The position numbers and the translations under genes are program-made. The notes under the pieces were generated by a model. It was given only the letters and a program-made list of their open reading frames with translations, did not search any database and was not told the origin of the DNA. DNA of 64,000 bases from Vanilla planifolia (lineage: Eukaryota > Streptophyta > Magnoliopsida > Asparagales > Orchidaceae): positions 6,250,068 through 6,314,067 of the forward strand of contig CM043865.1 of assembly GCA_023846275.1 (NCBI GenBank), read 5' to 3'. This document shows positions 44,447-56,815 of this stretch, in pieces. Positions within the stretch are counted from its first letter, which is position 1; each line of letters starts with the position of its first letter.

Positions 44447-44521
44447 TTTTGTTCTTTAATTTCCTTTTAAACTCAAAAGAAATTTTTCGCTACATTCTCA
44501 TGAATCTATAATTCATATCAA
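43660..44521 (+). repeat. solo-LTR-like repeat, copy B
   Basis: Diverged copy of the block at 9278-10128, in the same orientation, with the same order of shared words and the same terminal GAATCTATAATT..ATCAA. Its pyrimidine-rich tract has expanded into a long CT microsatellite. It lacks a recognisable internal domain on either side and shows no clear target-site duplication. Boundaries are approximate. Confidence 0.4.
44310..44442. repeat. (CT)n microsatellite, about 133 bp
   Basis: Long CT/GA run with a few interruptions near its 5' end (TTT, ACTCTCTCACTCA). It sits inside the solo-LTR-like copy B, where copy A has only a loose pyrimidine-rich tract. The Ser-Leu open frame across it is an artefact. 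Confidence 0.95.
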
Positions 44522-45519
44522 CACATACGATTATAGAGGATGAATAGTTTAAGACCATTATGCATATTTTTTTATGCCCTCCACACCCTCCACATAAACC
44601 CACAATTGGGGACCAATACATTTAGATTCTATCTATTGTGCTTTCATATTTTGTTATGTTTTGTTTCTTGTATTTATGATTGTGAATCATGCCATTGCAT
44701 ATTGTTGTTCAACAGGATCTTCTTTCTTAATTATTTAAGGATGGAAAAACATCCCTTCCAACTGAGTTGCAATTTTATCATGACATTTGATATATATTAT
44801 ATAAACTATAATTTGATTTTGGAAAAAGAAAACTTCTTTCCCTCTATAGGCCATAAGATGGTTAAACAACAATTGCATTTTCTTCTAAAAATTGCAGTCA
44901 GTTTGAAGTTGTACATGATGCAAATCGTTTGGATAATAATAGAGGATAACTATGCATTACTAAATCATAAATATAACCATGAGTATATCCAAAATAAACA
45001 AGTCATATTTAGATTTAACATGTGCATTAATGACCAAAATAAACTCGATTTTTTCAATTTTTTTTTTTTTTTTTACTTCGTATTTTGCATGACCAAATTC
45101 ATCTTGATTAGCGTTAAAACATAAAAACAAAATCAAATTAAAAAGTGCCAAAAAAAAAAAAGAAAAATAACAAAGACAAAACAACCCAATAAATCAGCTT
45201 CTAATGTACACAGAACAGTGAGAGAAAACAAAACTGCTACTGCAGAAAAGAAAGAATAAATAATATGCGAACAGAGAGATTTAATTCAAAGGAGAAATGC
45301 TTGCCCTATAAATGCAGAAAGCTTGCTCTAACCCTTTGTTTAGTAGAAGAAAAGGGTTTTAAGAAATATTGCTCTGCAAACATAACCATACTAACAATGT
45401 ACAGCTACTTGTCAAAAGAATAGGCGAGCAAGAAAAAATACATTTGAAAGAACACATCTTGCAAAAGATGAAGCAAAACAAAACTATAGTAATTTGAGAC
45501 AAGAATGGCAACTTCAATA
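44522..45519. other. flippase 3' flank with an unexplained long open frame
   Basis: A plus-strand frame at 44540-45124 stays open for 194 codons in AT-rich DNA. It is rich in Phe, Ile, Leu and Cys and matches no family I recognise; it includes a T-run at about 45058-45075. The minus-strand 3' UTR of the flippase should occupy the part next to 45519, roughly down to 45200. Confidence 0.35.
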
Positions 45520-48500
45520 CTATCTCAAGGTTTCCACGCTTAATGGAGGCAAAGCTTTCTTAGGCGTCTTCCCCCTAAGCTGCCTGATCTTGGCATCCAC
45601 TCTTGCTGTTAATCCAATCTTTGTCTTCTGCCTCCCCTTTGATTTCTCCCTCTTCCACATGCGTTGATCCTCCAAATCCTTCTTATAAATCTTTATCTCC
45701 TGAATCACATGGTGATCCATCGGGTGGACAAACCGCTGGTACGCAATGTGGACGAAGTAGGGGACGTTGCAGACCGTGGCAACAATGAGGGCGGCAAACC
45801 AATAGATGGGAGCCGGAGCAACGGCGTCCAGGATCCGAAAGCTATACCCAGAAAAGAGGGGAGACGAAAAGCCATAGCCAAGAAGGAAGATGTACCAGGT
45901 GGCTATACTTCCCCACACAAAGAGGTGTTGAATCCAGGTGAAGTGACTGGTTTTCAAGGCAATTTGCACGTTAACGGCCCAGATGATTCCGGTGAACATG
46001 ATGGTTCCGACCACGGCCATGTCGGTGGTTTGCCCGCCAGCACGAAAGGCTTGATCACGAAGGAAGTTGATGGTGAGGAAATAAATGGCGAGGGAGGAGT
46101 AAACGCCGTTCACCATCCAACCAATGATTCTGTACCAGTCGAAGAACAGGTTCTTGGGTCCTTGTTGGTACAATGCTGGGAACTATGGAAAGCGTTGGGA
46201 AAATATCAGAGATCTTAACGAATTCAAGAAAACAGTAAAAAGAGACTTCTATTCACCCTGCATACTGTTTAAACACAATATTTGGTGATCAGTTTTATGC
46301 TTATGAAATATTAATCTAATTAATTAAAAAATAGATTTGAAAGCATGCCCATTCAGATTTTGTTTCAAAGTTATATGTTTGATGATTTGTTATTGAGAAT
46401 AATTTCTTTTAAAGATTAAAATTGTTATAAAATCATATCAAATCACAGCAAACTAAATCTAAAATGATATAAAGATTTACATGAAAAATTTAAATAAAAA
46501 AAATAATAGAAGAACACAAGCAAAAAAAATTCATTATAATTAAAAGTTACAATAGAGTTTTGAAAAATAAAATAAACTATCCTTAAAAGGGCCCAAAAAA
46601 CGATGACAAAACTCTAAACCAACATAACATATATATAGATAGGTTTAAGACAAAACGTTAAGAAAGTAAAATTACAAATATGTCTTCATAGCATCCCGTC
46701 CTTTATTTCCTTTAACAATAGTTATCCTATATATCGTATTTGATTGCATATTTTAAGATATATTTCATTTTCAATTTTCAAAATTCAAAATTCAATGCAA
46801 CATCAACAAATCTCCACTTTAACTTGAATTCCCTCTTGAATAGAAGTCAACTGAAGCAATGTAAAGCTCGACTCTTCAAAAGGTGTCTTCAAGAATCACA
46901 TGACATAATTTGAACTTGGTTGGTCGAAGTGCCTTTTCATCATATCTATAGGGTTCTCCATAATACTAATTTTCTAAAGAGTTGTATCTCTGGCCTCAAT
47001 CTTGTCATAAGTAGTACCTGATATCGATATGTTTTGTCCTCTCATGAAACATCCAATCATTAAACATACAGTATTCTGATTGTCACAAAATATGGTGATT
47101 ACTCTACCAATCTTGCTCAACTCTCAAAACATACCTCAAAGCCAGATAGCTTCCTTCACAGCATCAATGATTGTCATATACTCTGTCTCTGTAATGGACA
47201 ATACAACTGTACTCTATAAAATTGATCTCTAATTGACAAACCAACCCCTAAGAATGAAAACATAATCTATGAAGGACCTTCTATCATAGTCACTCTATAG
47301 TTTGAGTCAATATAATTTTTTAGTCCTAAAAAATTCTTCAAATCATAAACAAGTGTCAATAGTACCACATAAGTAGCTCAAAATCCACTAACAGCATCAC
47401 AATACTGCTTGCCTGGATCAACCATATACCTACTGACAATACTAACATGTGCCAAATCAAGATGAGTGCAAACCATCGCATACATCAAACTACCAATAAC
47501 ATTCATATGAGGAACATAATGCATGTATTTTGCCTCAATTTCTGGACAACTTGAAATGAGTGGCCAGGTGTAGAAACAAGTCTAGCTTCTTTTATCCCGA
47601 ATCTTTGAAGCACCTTCCTAATGTAGTATCTTTAAGATAAAAGAAGCCTATTTTCCTTCCTATCTCTCGTGATCTCCATCCCAAGTATCTTCGTTGTTAC
47701 CCCTAAGTCTTTCATGTCAAACTCCTATCTAAAAAGTCCTTTTAAGCTCTCCACTTGAGTCTTACTCTTTGCTGCAATAAACATGTCATTCATATAGAGT
47801 AACAAGTATAAGAAAGATCCATCTACAAGTTTCTTCAAGTATATACAACTATTAAAATTATTCCTACATAACTAATGAGATAACATAGAATAATAAAACT
47901 TTTTGTACCACTATCTAAGAGACTGTTTCAAGCCATATAGAGACTTAATCTGCACACATTATCTTCTTTACCTTCAGAAACCAAAACCTTCAGGTCGCTT
48001 CCAGGTTTTTATATAAGAAAGTAATATTGATATCTAGTTGTTCCAACTCTAAATCATTCACAGCAACCAAACTAAGCAAAATTCTAATGGATGTGTACTT
48101 TACTACAGGTGCAAATATATAAGTAAAATCAACATCTTTAATCTAACTATATCCATTGGCTACAAGCCTGGCCTTGAACCTATCTTCCTCAACACTTGGA
48201 ATACCAGACTTTTTCTTCAACACCCACTTGCATTTAATGGCTTCCTTACCAACTGGAAGCTTTGTCAAATCCCAAATTTTGTTCTTAGATAAGGACTCAA
48301 ACTCTTCCTACATAACCAATAACCAATCACTTGAGTTTTCACAAGTAATTGCCTTTGAATAAGTACAAGGCTCACAACTTAAACTCATGTCTTGAGCTAC
48401 AGACAAAGCGCATGCAACTAAATTGGTCTCTGTATATCTCTTTGGAGGTTTAATCACTTTTCTTTCTCAATCTCTTCCAATGCTATATGATTGTCCTTCT

Positions 48501-51500
48501 AATAGGATCTAATCATCTTCAACAACTTGTATATCTTCTGATAAGTTATCTGAATGAATCTCAATTTCTACACCATCTGAACTATTACTCATAGCATCAA
48601 CATGAACAACAACAGATTGTTTAGAAGTATTTAAAATAAATCATTCATCAAAACGCATCTCTTTTAATTATCAATTTAGATCCAAAAGGACACCAAAGTC
48701 TATAACCATTTGTTCCTCCTCGAGCATAGCCAAGAAAGACACATTTCTTGGACCTGAGATCCAATTTCCCTTCTTTATAATAAGAGTAAACAACACAATA
48801 AAAAATCTTTAATTAAGAATAGTCAAAAAATTTACCTGGCCAAATCTCTTTAGATGTCTTCATGTCTAGGGTTATGTGAGATGAAATATTGATCAGATAA
48901 CAGGCTGTGAAATATGTTTCTACTCAAAATAAGTTTGAAAGACCTGGAATAAACATGCATCTAGCCCTCTCTAAAATGGTTCGATTATATCTCTCAAAGA
49001 CACCATTTTGTTAAGGAGTCCTTGCACAAGTTTTGTGCCTAATTATGCCTTCTTTTCTGCAAAATTTATTGAATTCACTTGAACAAAGCTCCAACCCATT
49101 ATCAGTTTGAAGACGGTTTATGGCTTTTCCTGTTTGCTTTTCAATAAGTGTTTTCTACTGGACAAAACTCTAAAAAATAGCAAATTTGTTTTTCAAAAAA
49201 AAAAAAAAAAACCCATACCTTTCTGGAGTAATCATCAATGAAAGTCAACATGTATCTGACACTAGCATCAACCTTGGATGGCTGCTGAGATGAATCCCAT
49301 AAATCTAAATGAACATAATCTAAGATCCTTTGATTTTATATTATCTAAGATTGAAAATTATTCTTCGATGTTTACTCATAATACACTGCTCACAAAAATA
49401 TAACTTTCCTATCATATCTCCAAATAAGAGATCTCTTTTGCTTAGTTCAATCAAACCTCTCTCACTCATGTGTCCTAACAGTATATGCCATAACCTTATA
49501 ATGTTAAAATCTAAAATAGATGATACTATTGTTACTCTTATCACAATAGATCCTTCAAGAGTATATAATCTACTATTGGCCTTCTTCCATTTCATTATCA
49601 CCAGAGAATCATGAACAACTTTGACAACTCCACCTTCTTTAATATATCGATAACGTTTACTATCAAGTATGGTAAGAGAAATAAGATTTCTGTTTTAAGT
49701 TTACAACATGTCTGACCTCACCAAGTGTGCGAACAGATCCATCAAACATCTTGATCCTGACAATTCTAACACCAACAACCCTGCATGAAATGTCGTTTGC
49801 CTATAAGCACAACTCCATTTGTAATAGGCTTATAGGTAACGAACCAATCCCTATTTTGTGTCATGTGAAAAGAGCAAACTGAATCCATAATCCATTCTAA
49901 ACTTGAGGAATTTCTTAAATCTAATACAAGCATGATGTACCCAATACATTCTTCCTCACTAACTATATTGGATTCTCCTAATTTATCAGATTTACAGTCA
50001 TCCTTCTCAAATTCTTCTTTTCTTTTCAATTTAAAACAACTAACTTTTATGTGACCATTTTTCTTGCAATAGTTACAAATCAAATTTTTGTGTTTGGACC
50101 TTAATCTTCTTAGAAAAATCTCTCTACTTCAATTATCCTCTAACAATCAAACCTTGCGATTCAGAAGTTGACGGATCTTTACCAAGCATTGTTTTTGACA
50201 ATAAGGCCTGTGAAACGTCCTCAAGCAAAATCGAATCTCGACCATACAACATTGAATCTCTCAAATTAATGTAAGAGGATGACAGAGAACACAACAGAAG
50301 TAAAGCAAGGTCTTCATCATCATACTTAACTTCAAGAATCTCCAGATCTATAATAATTCTCTTGAACTCATCCATATGAGTGCCTTCAGTGAGACGGTAC
50401 GTGTACAAATACTGCTTCAGAAGGAGTTTGCTCAATAAACTCTGTTATACAAAGAGTCTCCAATCTAAGCCACAGCCGTCTCTTCCTTCAGACAATCTTG
50501 CAGAATCTCGTTCGACAAGTGTAACTAGATCTAGGTTTTTGCTTTCCAATCTTTCCTCTCTTTATTCTCTGCTCTTAAGGTTGACGACATCTTCTCCATT
50601 CCAAGAAAGGCGTCGTACAAATCTAACTGCACTAGAATTGCTCGCATCTTGATTTGCCACAGAGCAAACCGTATAGTCCGATCTAACTTCTCAATGTCAT
50701 GATTCATAGTTGTCATTTACAAAAAATCTGATGAATCAACGAACGTGTCTTTGATACTAATTTGTTACGAAATTGGATTAAATCACAGCAAATCAAATCT
50801 AAATGACACAAAGATTTACATGAAAACACAAAATAGAAAAAAACACGGGAGAGCACAAGCAAAGATATTCATTATAATTGAGGGTTACAAGAGAATTTTA
50901 GAGGAGAAATAAAATTATTGTTAAAATAATCCAAAAAATGACTACAAAACCCTAAGCTAATATATAAATAGGTTTAGAACTAAACATTAAGCAAGTGAAA
51001 TTATAAATAAGCCCTCATAACATCCCCTTCTTTATTTCCTCCAACGATAGTTATCATATCAATCGTATTTGATTGCATATTTTAGAATATATTTCATTTT
51101 CAATTTTCAAAATTCGAAATTCAAAGTAACATCAACAAATGATATTGGAGAAGACAAAATCTTTCTATTAGAGAGGACAAAATCTTTCTATCTTCTTAAT
51201 TTTTCTAGATAAAAGAGATAATGAACCTCATAGAAGATTTACCAACCACAACAAAGGTGTAAAAGATCAAAATGTCCTTGGGGCAAAAATATGATTTCAA
51301 AAGCCAACAAAGTTTCCCAAAATAATCAATTCTACATAAAGTTTTCTGTGGAGATAAATAAAGTTTTGATATAAAATACTTGACAAAGATGAAGTTTGTA
51401 TAAAAGCTTTTTCTTAAAATAGAGTTTGAAACATATGGTTGTGACTCTCAGTGTGTACTTGAAATGAACCACAAATCACCTTAAGTTTCAATCTAATGCT

Positions 51501-54500
51501 TTCTACAAAGCTACAGCATAGTATGTCAATCCTATAATAATTGCATTAACCTTTATATGATTAACTCTTTAGGATAAAGAAATCCATGATTAATAATAAG
51601 AAAATCTTCACATATAAACTGAAATGCTTCCAAAACAATGGAAACATGGGAGCTTAACTGAGATCATTTTTTAAATCCTAACCATCACAATGCACCCAAA
51701 TTACACAAATTGCTAAGCCTTTGATCGACACAGTTTTCAATTTTAAAAAAATAGTTAACAACAAAAGCTTACACCTATTGGATGTTGCAAACTCGAATTA
51801 CAAATCCCAATTCCTAGGCTGAAAATCTAAAAATCTTGTTGATTTAATTTGAGAAAGGAGAATTTGCTATATCAATGCATACAATAAATTCCGACTTCAG
51901 ATGATTTTGCACGTCAGAACAAAAAATACTTTTGCATAAGATGAAACTAAAACTAAATCACAACAAGGCTCATTTGATGTAAAGTTCGAAAACATTAAAA
52001 CCAGCCAATTCAAATTTATGCAACTTAGACTAACCTGTAAGCAGACTTCAGAAGACAAGTCCTGCTCAAAGACTCCAAGTGATATTACAGGTAATGAGGT
52101 TAGAACTACATTAAACAGAAGCATGTACCAATCATCATAAACAGATTGCCCAGAGAAGGCCGTATAAGCCTCAAAGTAGAATAATGTGAGTCCAAAGGCT
52201 ATGTTCTTGTAGATGAAATAGCAGATCTGAATCAGATGCATTTAAACAACATCATAAGCATAGGGAAGGTAAAGCTCAAATATTAAACAAAAGAACCACG
52301 GACATGGGGTAAACACATCCAAAGAAACTTACCATCTGTGCTATCCTTTTATAACACCAGTGACCATGGACAATGAGTAGACGCTCAAGAAAGCGAAATT
52401 GCGCAATAGAGAAGTCACTGGCCATAACTGCCTATCAAGAGCAGAAAACAGTTATAACTGAAGAAAATCAAATCAATGACAAAAAGGTAGAATCAAAATT
52501 GCCATAGAAAAGGTAAGGAACAAGATTTCCAGCATAAATAGGCCACTTTGATAGGTGCATTACATCCACATAAGAAATGCATCCCACCTGCATTCCTTCA
52601 ACCCCACTGATACCCACACCAATATCAGCCTCTTGGATCATGCCAACATCATTTGCACCATCACCTATAGCTAGAGTAGTTTTTCCAGTTCCTTCCTTAA
52701 CCAAACGAGTAACCTAATAGCAAGAGGAGAGAACTTATAGAACCAATTCATAACTCACAAAGTCCTCAATCAAAAGAGTACACCAATCAAGGATAAAATG
52801 TTACCAAAGCTTTCTGCTTCGGGGAAACCCGGCAGCATATGACAGAAGCACAATCAACTGCAAGGTTTAGGAACTTATTCTTCATATCATTGTCTAAAGC
52901 ATATGTTAAAGCTTTCCCATCAATTATTAAAGCAAACGCAGCATGGGGATCCTGCTCTAATTTAACAGCTTGTGTAGCATTCGCAATTTGCATCAGCATG
53001 TTTTCCTTTATGGCCTGAATAATCATTAGCAATAAAGATTATAGTTATAAATAACTACTACATATAACAAACGTTGGATGGTAACTCGAGGTTCACCTTT
53101 TCAGCATCGCCTCCAATCAAGTCAGTGTGCATAGCTGATATGCATATCTGTTTCATACCTTGCCTTAGTAAACTGCAAGCAAAGCTGCAAAGAAAACAAA
53201 ATTCCAGTTTATAAAGAATATATAGTGTTTCCAATCCATTAAAACAAAGAAAAATGAACATGAACTAGAATGAACAACACAAAAGACAAACCCAATATTA
53301 ATGGCGGTTTCCATCTTATCACCAGTTAGAACCCAGATCTTCAAACCTGCTTGTGCTAACTTATCTATGCACCGGGGTACCTGGAAATTCATGAAGGTGA
53401 GATATAAGAACTGCAATAACCAACCTTTCCTATAAAGAGGATACTTACTCCTTTCTGCAATTTATCCTCAACCGCAGTTGCACCCACTAGAATTAAGTCC
53501 TTTTCTATCAAGTCTGCAACTTGCTCCAACATTGCTTCCCTGTCTGATCCAATGCTTGTTTTTGCTTTAATGAATTCATTGTTCCAAGAAGAGTACTCTG
53601 CTTCCTCGAGCTTTTTGTAGGCCAAAGCTAAGGTCCGCAAGCCTGCTTCCCCATATTCATTTAAATGCATTTTTGTATCCTCCTCATACATTCTTCCATG
53701 CTTTGACAGTCTTTCAAGTATCACACTGTATACTCAAATCAGTAAAATAAATAAGTTAGATAAAATGCATCTTACTGCATCAGATAATTTGAAAAGGAAT
53801 AAAACCCTATAAAAACCTAAGCCATTCATTCAACAAGCAAACAATTCAAAATAGGATGAACAAACATAAAGAAATACCTATCAGCACCTTTACACATGAC
53901 AAGTATCTCTCCTGATTCATTGCGCACAACCACTGACATCCTCTTCCTCTTGCTGTTGAATTCCAACAGATTGAGGATCTTGAACTCCCTGGAAAACAAT
54001 CCTGTGAGTTATAGATTCAAGATTTCCATGATGCATAGCAAACAAAACAAAAAAGGGAAAACCACGGCACTTGCATATACTAACCTATCAATGGTGGAAC
54101 CAGAAGTATGCATCTCCCGAATAAAGACACTAGATTGGGTTCTCTTAAAGAACTCAAATCCAAACTCCCTTGCAGCAACCAGAAATGCACCTTCATCTGG
54201 TGATTCTGCTTCATAGTTAAAAGACCCAGTTTCCTCATTCAGCTCAGGAATTGCTGTGTGACAGACTGCAAGGATCTGGAAGAAAAGAAGTATGGTATCT
54301 ACGTTAGGGTCACTTTTCCATTTTCCATTCATTAGGCGGCTATCTTCAAAGCTGAAACCTTTAATGGAAGACTTCTTCCCTTTCCTGGCCTTGACAGAAA
54401 CACTATTTTCAGTTTCAATCTCTGAAGATTGAAATTCGCCTCCTTGTTTTGACTCAAAATCCTGAGTGATACTGTACAGATCAAGAGCAATGGAAGTTTC

Positions 54501-55895
54501 TGAATCTAATTGCTTTGCTGCAGCTATTTCCACTTCACTAGAATTCACACCATATGACACTCCTGCAATAGAACACTTCAAAAAGTCCATTTGGTTGCAA
54601 GTCAAAGTTCCTGTTTTATCTGATAAGATTGTATCAACCTGACCTAGCTCCTCATTTAAGTTTGATGTTCGAGCTTGTGCAGGATTCCCTGAAACTTCAT
54701 CAAACAATTGGATATCTTGATTGATGAACATTGCTTGCAAGACTTTGACAACTTCAATTGAAATATAAAGTGAAATTGGTATAAGATATCCATATAAAAT
54801 AAGAGCTGTGATGAGATGGGTGATCCCTGCAACTGCTGGCTTTGATGGATCATACAAGTTTGTGGTGTTATGTGGTTGCAGATACCACCATTTTGGCATC
54901 TTGTGTTTTGTCATCACAGCAAAACAAATAGAACTGATAAGCGAAATCAACACAAGAATGCTAAAGAGTATATATATGATACTGTCCATTTTCCTTTCTA
55001 TTCTACTTCTTTTAGATGGAGACTTTGTTGCATTTTGCATAACCTTGGTATCATGCCCAGAGAAAATTACCACACCATAAACAAACGTAGTATTTCTTAG
55101 CTTTGAATCTCTAAGAAGTATCTGATTTGGATCTAGGGCATATATTTGCCTATCATATTCTAAATTTCCAACAAATGTATAGAGGCTGGAATTTGGATCT
55201 TCACATCTGACCATGCCCTTGAAATCATTGAATACCTCATCATCATCCAAGGGCAAAGTTATTTCCAATGATCTCTTCACCTTCAAGTTTGTCTCTCCGT
55301 CCAAGTTCATTGTCTCAACATAACAAATACCATCCTCATAGCTAGATGATAAAAGCAGCAAGTCGGCAGGAAAGAACTGATCTTTTTCAACTTTCACTAC
55401 ATCCCCGACCTGAATCTTTTGCCAGCTCCGATACCCGAACCGACCTCCTCCTTTGTGGACACTAACTTTCCTCAGATTGACCTTCATATCCTGGATAAAT
55501 CTTTGCCAATCTTCCAAAGCTTCTTTTGCCATGCTGAGCCCTACCACAAAGGCCAGAGGTGCAATCATGCTTACAGGAGTAAAAGGGGTTACTGGTGTGA
55601 GAGACAAAGCTGCAGCCAACAGAAAGTACAGGTTGGCCACCCGACGAAACTGCTCAAAGATTGCCTTTGGAAGGAAACTTACGATGTTGTACTTAGTAGT
55701 GGAGATGTAGTTTTTTGTGTATTTTAGGGGTTTCTTTGTATGCATATGACCTTGGTTGCAGTGGACAATTCGAGAATAGCCAAGGCCTTGTAGTGGCTGA
55801 TGGTTATCAAGGTCCAATTCCGCAGGTGGACGAACACAATTGAAGGAATAGAGCTTACTCCATCTGAGTTTCTCCTTGGAACTTTTGCGTGCCAT
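45520..55895 (-). CDS. P4-ATPase phospholipid flippase (ALA4/ALA5-like)
   Basis: Aminophospholipid-translocating P-type ATPase, moving lipids to the cytosolic leaflet, usually with an ALIS/CDC50 subunit. Ten coding exons on the minus strand: 55895-54085, 53988-53878, 53725-53449, 53380-53292, 53184-53097, 53014-52805, 52713-52588, 52431-52333, 52226-52035 and 46182-45520. All junctions are GT-AG and in frame, giving 1221 aa, the normal family length. Visible features: an N-terminal cytosolic segment with the [10 protein letters not shown] block; M1/M2 at about 85-125; actuator DGET (199-202); M3/M4 at about 305-388 with PISL (373-376); phosphorylation site DKTGT (Asp426); then [14 protein letters not shown] and GDGANDV hinge motifs; M5/M6 in exons 8-9; M7-M10 in the last exon; and a basic C-tail with [14 protein letters not shown] sequence (here [10 protein letters not shown]). 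All catalytic motifs are intact. Similarity is strongest to the Arabidopsis ALA4/ALA5 group, but the exact orthologue is not assigned. The last intron, 52034-46183, is 5852 bp and contains a Copia element. Confidence 0.95.
46423..46808 (-). repeat. 3' LTR of intronic Copia
   Basis: 386 bp, aligning along its whole length with the 5' LTR at 50763-51137. On the minus strand it starts TGTTGATG and ends TAACA. The polypurine tract AAAGTGGAGATT lies immediately inside (46820-46809). It differs from the 5' LTR by many substitutions and small indels. Confidence 0.9.
50763..51137 (-). repeat. 5' LTR of intronic Copia
   Basis: 375 bp partner of the 3' LTR. The decayed tRNA primer-binding site lies just inside it. 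As part of an intron transcribed on the same strand, its former promoter and polyadenylation signals face the same way as the flippase gene. Confidence 0.9.
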
Positions 55896-56021
55896 CTCCT
55901 TCCAAGAACCTTTTCAGATTGAATTCAATCAAAACAATTCCACTTATTTTACACTTTGCACATAGGCACCTCCAACAGTGGCAAGAACCAAACAGCAGGA
56001 TCGAGCACAAATTGATGATTC
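55896..56021 (-). other. flippase 5' UTR, second exon
   Basis: On the minus strand a strong acceptor (TTAAAATTGCAG, ending 56022) is followed by about 126 bases before the ATG. The segment has no in-frame upstream start that would extend the protein. It is the best candidate for the second leader exon. Confidence 0.55.
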
Positions 56022-56623
56022 CTGCAATTTTAACAAGAGGTAAAATGAAGTCAAACCACACAACAAGAATATAAACCTAACAAAGAAGCACAGAAAAGCA
56101 AACCTACAACAGCTAAACCAACATGCTACTACAATCAAGAAAGCCATCGGGCGATAAAATTAATACCAATTTTCTACTATGCCATCTGTTTACTGTACAC
56201 GAATATTTACTCATCTCTTATAGTTGAAGCTTATTCTTTTTGAGAAGCAGGTTTCACCCAAAAACTTTGATTTTCCCGAAAACAAGATCAGGATGGTCTC
56301 TTCCCAACCTCTTGCTCTCCCATAAAAGAAGAACTCAACTGTTCCTAGATTTTCCCAATTATGTGCCGATGAACATAAGAGTAAAACAGAGAAAGGGTTG
56401 CAATCTAAACAAAAATAATAATAAAAAAAAAAGATTAAAAACCAGTACCCATCCATAGAGTACCAAATGTCATCACAATATCACAGCAAATGCATCCCAG
56501 CTCATCAACAAACAGACAACCAAGGATCCTCACATTAAATAACCAACAAGCATCAAAGGACAAAAACTAAGCTTTATAAGATCAATATCAAGCGAAGCAG
56601 GAGTCAACAGCTGAAAAACTCAC

Positions 56624-56815
56624 ACATTTGGATCTCTAGACGACGCCGACACGATGCTCAGACCTTTGGCAGAGCGGTACAAGAAGCTCGCGGCTGCAAT
56701 TTACATGTAGGAGGCCTCCCTGCTATGAGAGAGCTCCTCTTAGCTAGTTGAAAAGAAGCCTGCGAACCAGAGCGGGAGCGGGACGAGGAGCATAGCAGGG
56801 TCAAGGGTTCATTCT
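56624..56815 (-). other. flippase 5' UTR, first exon (5' end approximate)
   Basis: A GC-richer segment ending in a good donor (AAATGT followed by GTGAGT at 56623). With the acceptor at 56022 this gives a leader intron of 602 bp. The transcription start is placed only from the composition change near 56.82 kb. No definite TATA box was identified. Confidence 0.45.

Larger units (their letters stand above)
46423..51137 (-). mobile_element. near-complete but dead Copia retrotransposon in flippase intron 9
   Basis: A 4.7 kb element in the same orientation as the host gene. LTRs: 50763-51137 (5') and 46423-46808 (3'), with TG..CA ends. The primer-binding site is next to the 5' LTR (50761-50748, minus strand TTAGTATCAAAGAC, a decayed initiator-Met-tRNA site), and a GTGGAGATT polypurine tract precedes the 3' LTR. 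Internal coding, minus strand: gag (50716-50133), zinc knuckle [14 protein letters not shown] (about 50077), gag-pre-integrase (49601-49341, with [11 protein letters not shown]), integrase near 49120 (TDNGLELC), RT (active site near 47790 reads YMNDM instead of YVDDM) and RNase H near 47190 ([15 protein letters not shown]). Multiple stops and the Asp-to-Asn change show it is inactive. The LTRs are clearly diverged from each other, so the insertion is old. No target-site duplication remains. Confidence 0.9.

Noticed and set aside
44290..44511. Ser-Leu repeat frame
   Set aside because: Artefact of the CT microsatellite.
45520..46182. Separate small membrane protein gene
   Set aside because: At first it looks like a free-standing 217-aa protein, but a good acceptor at 46183, matching phase with the exon ending at 52035, and clear P4-ATPase M7-M10 similarity show it is the last exon of the flippase.
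45664..46218. Plus-strand open frame of 184 codons
   Set aside because: Lies antisense to the last coding exon of the flippase, whose translation clearly matches the P4-ATPase C-terminus; the plus frame is a shadow.
46423..51137. Target-site duplication of the intronic Copia
   Set aside because: Flanking five-base words (AAAAT on the left, AATGA on the right) do not match, so no duplication is claimed.
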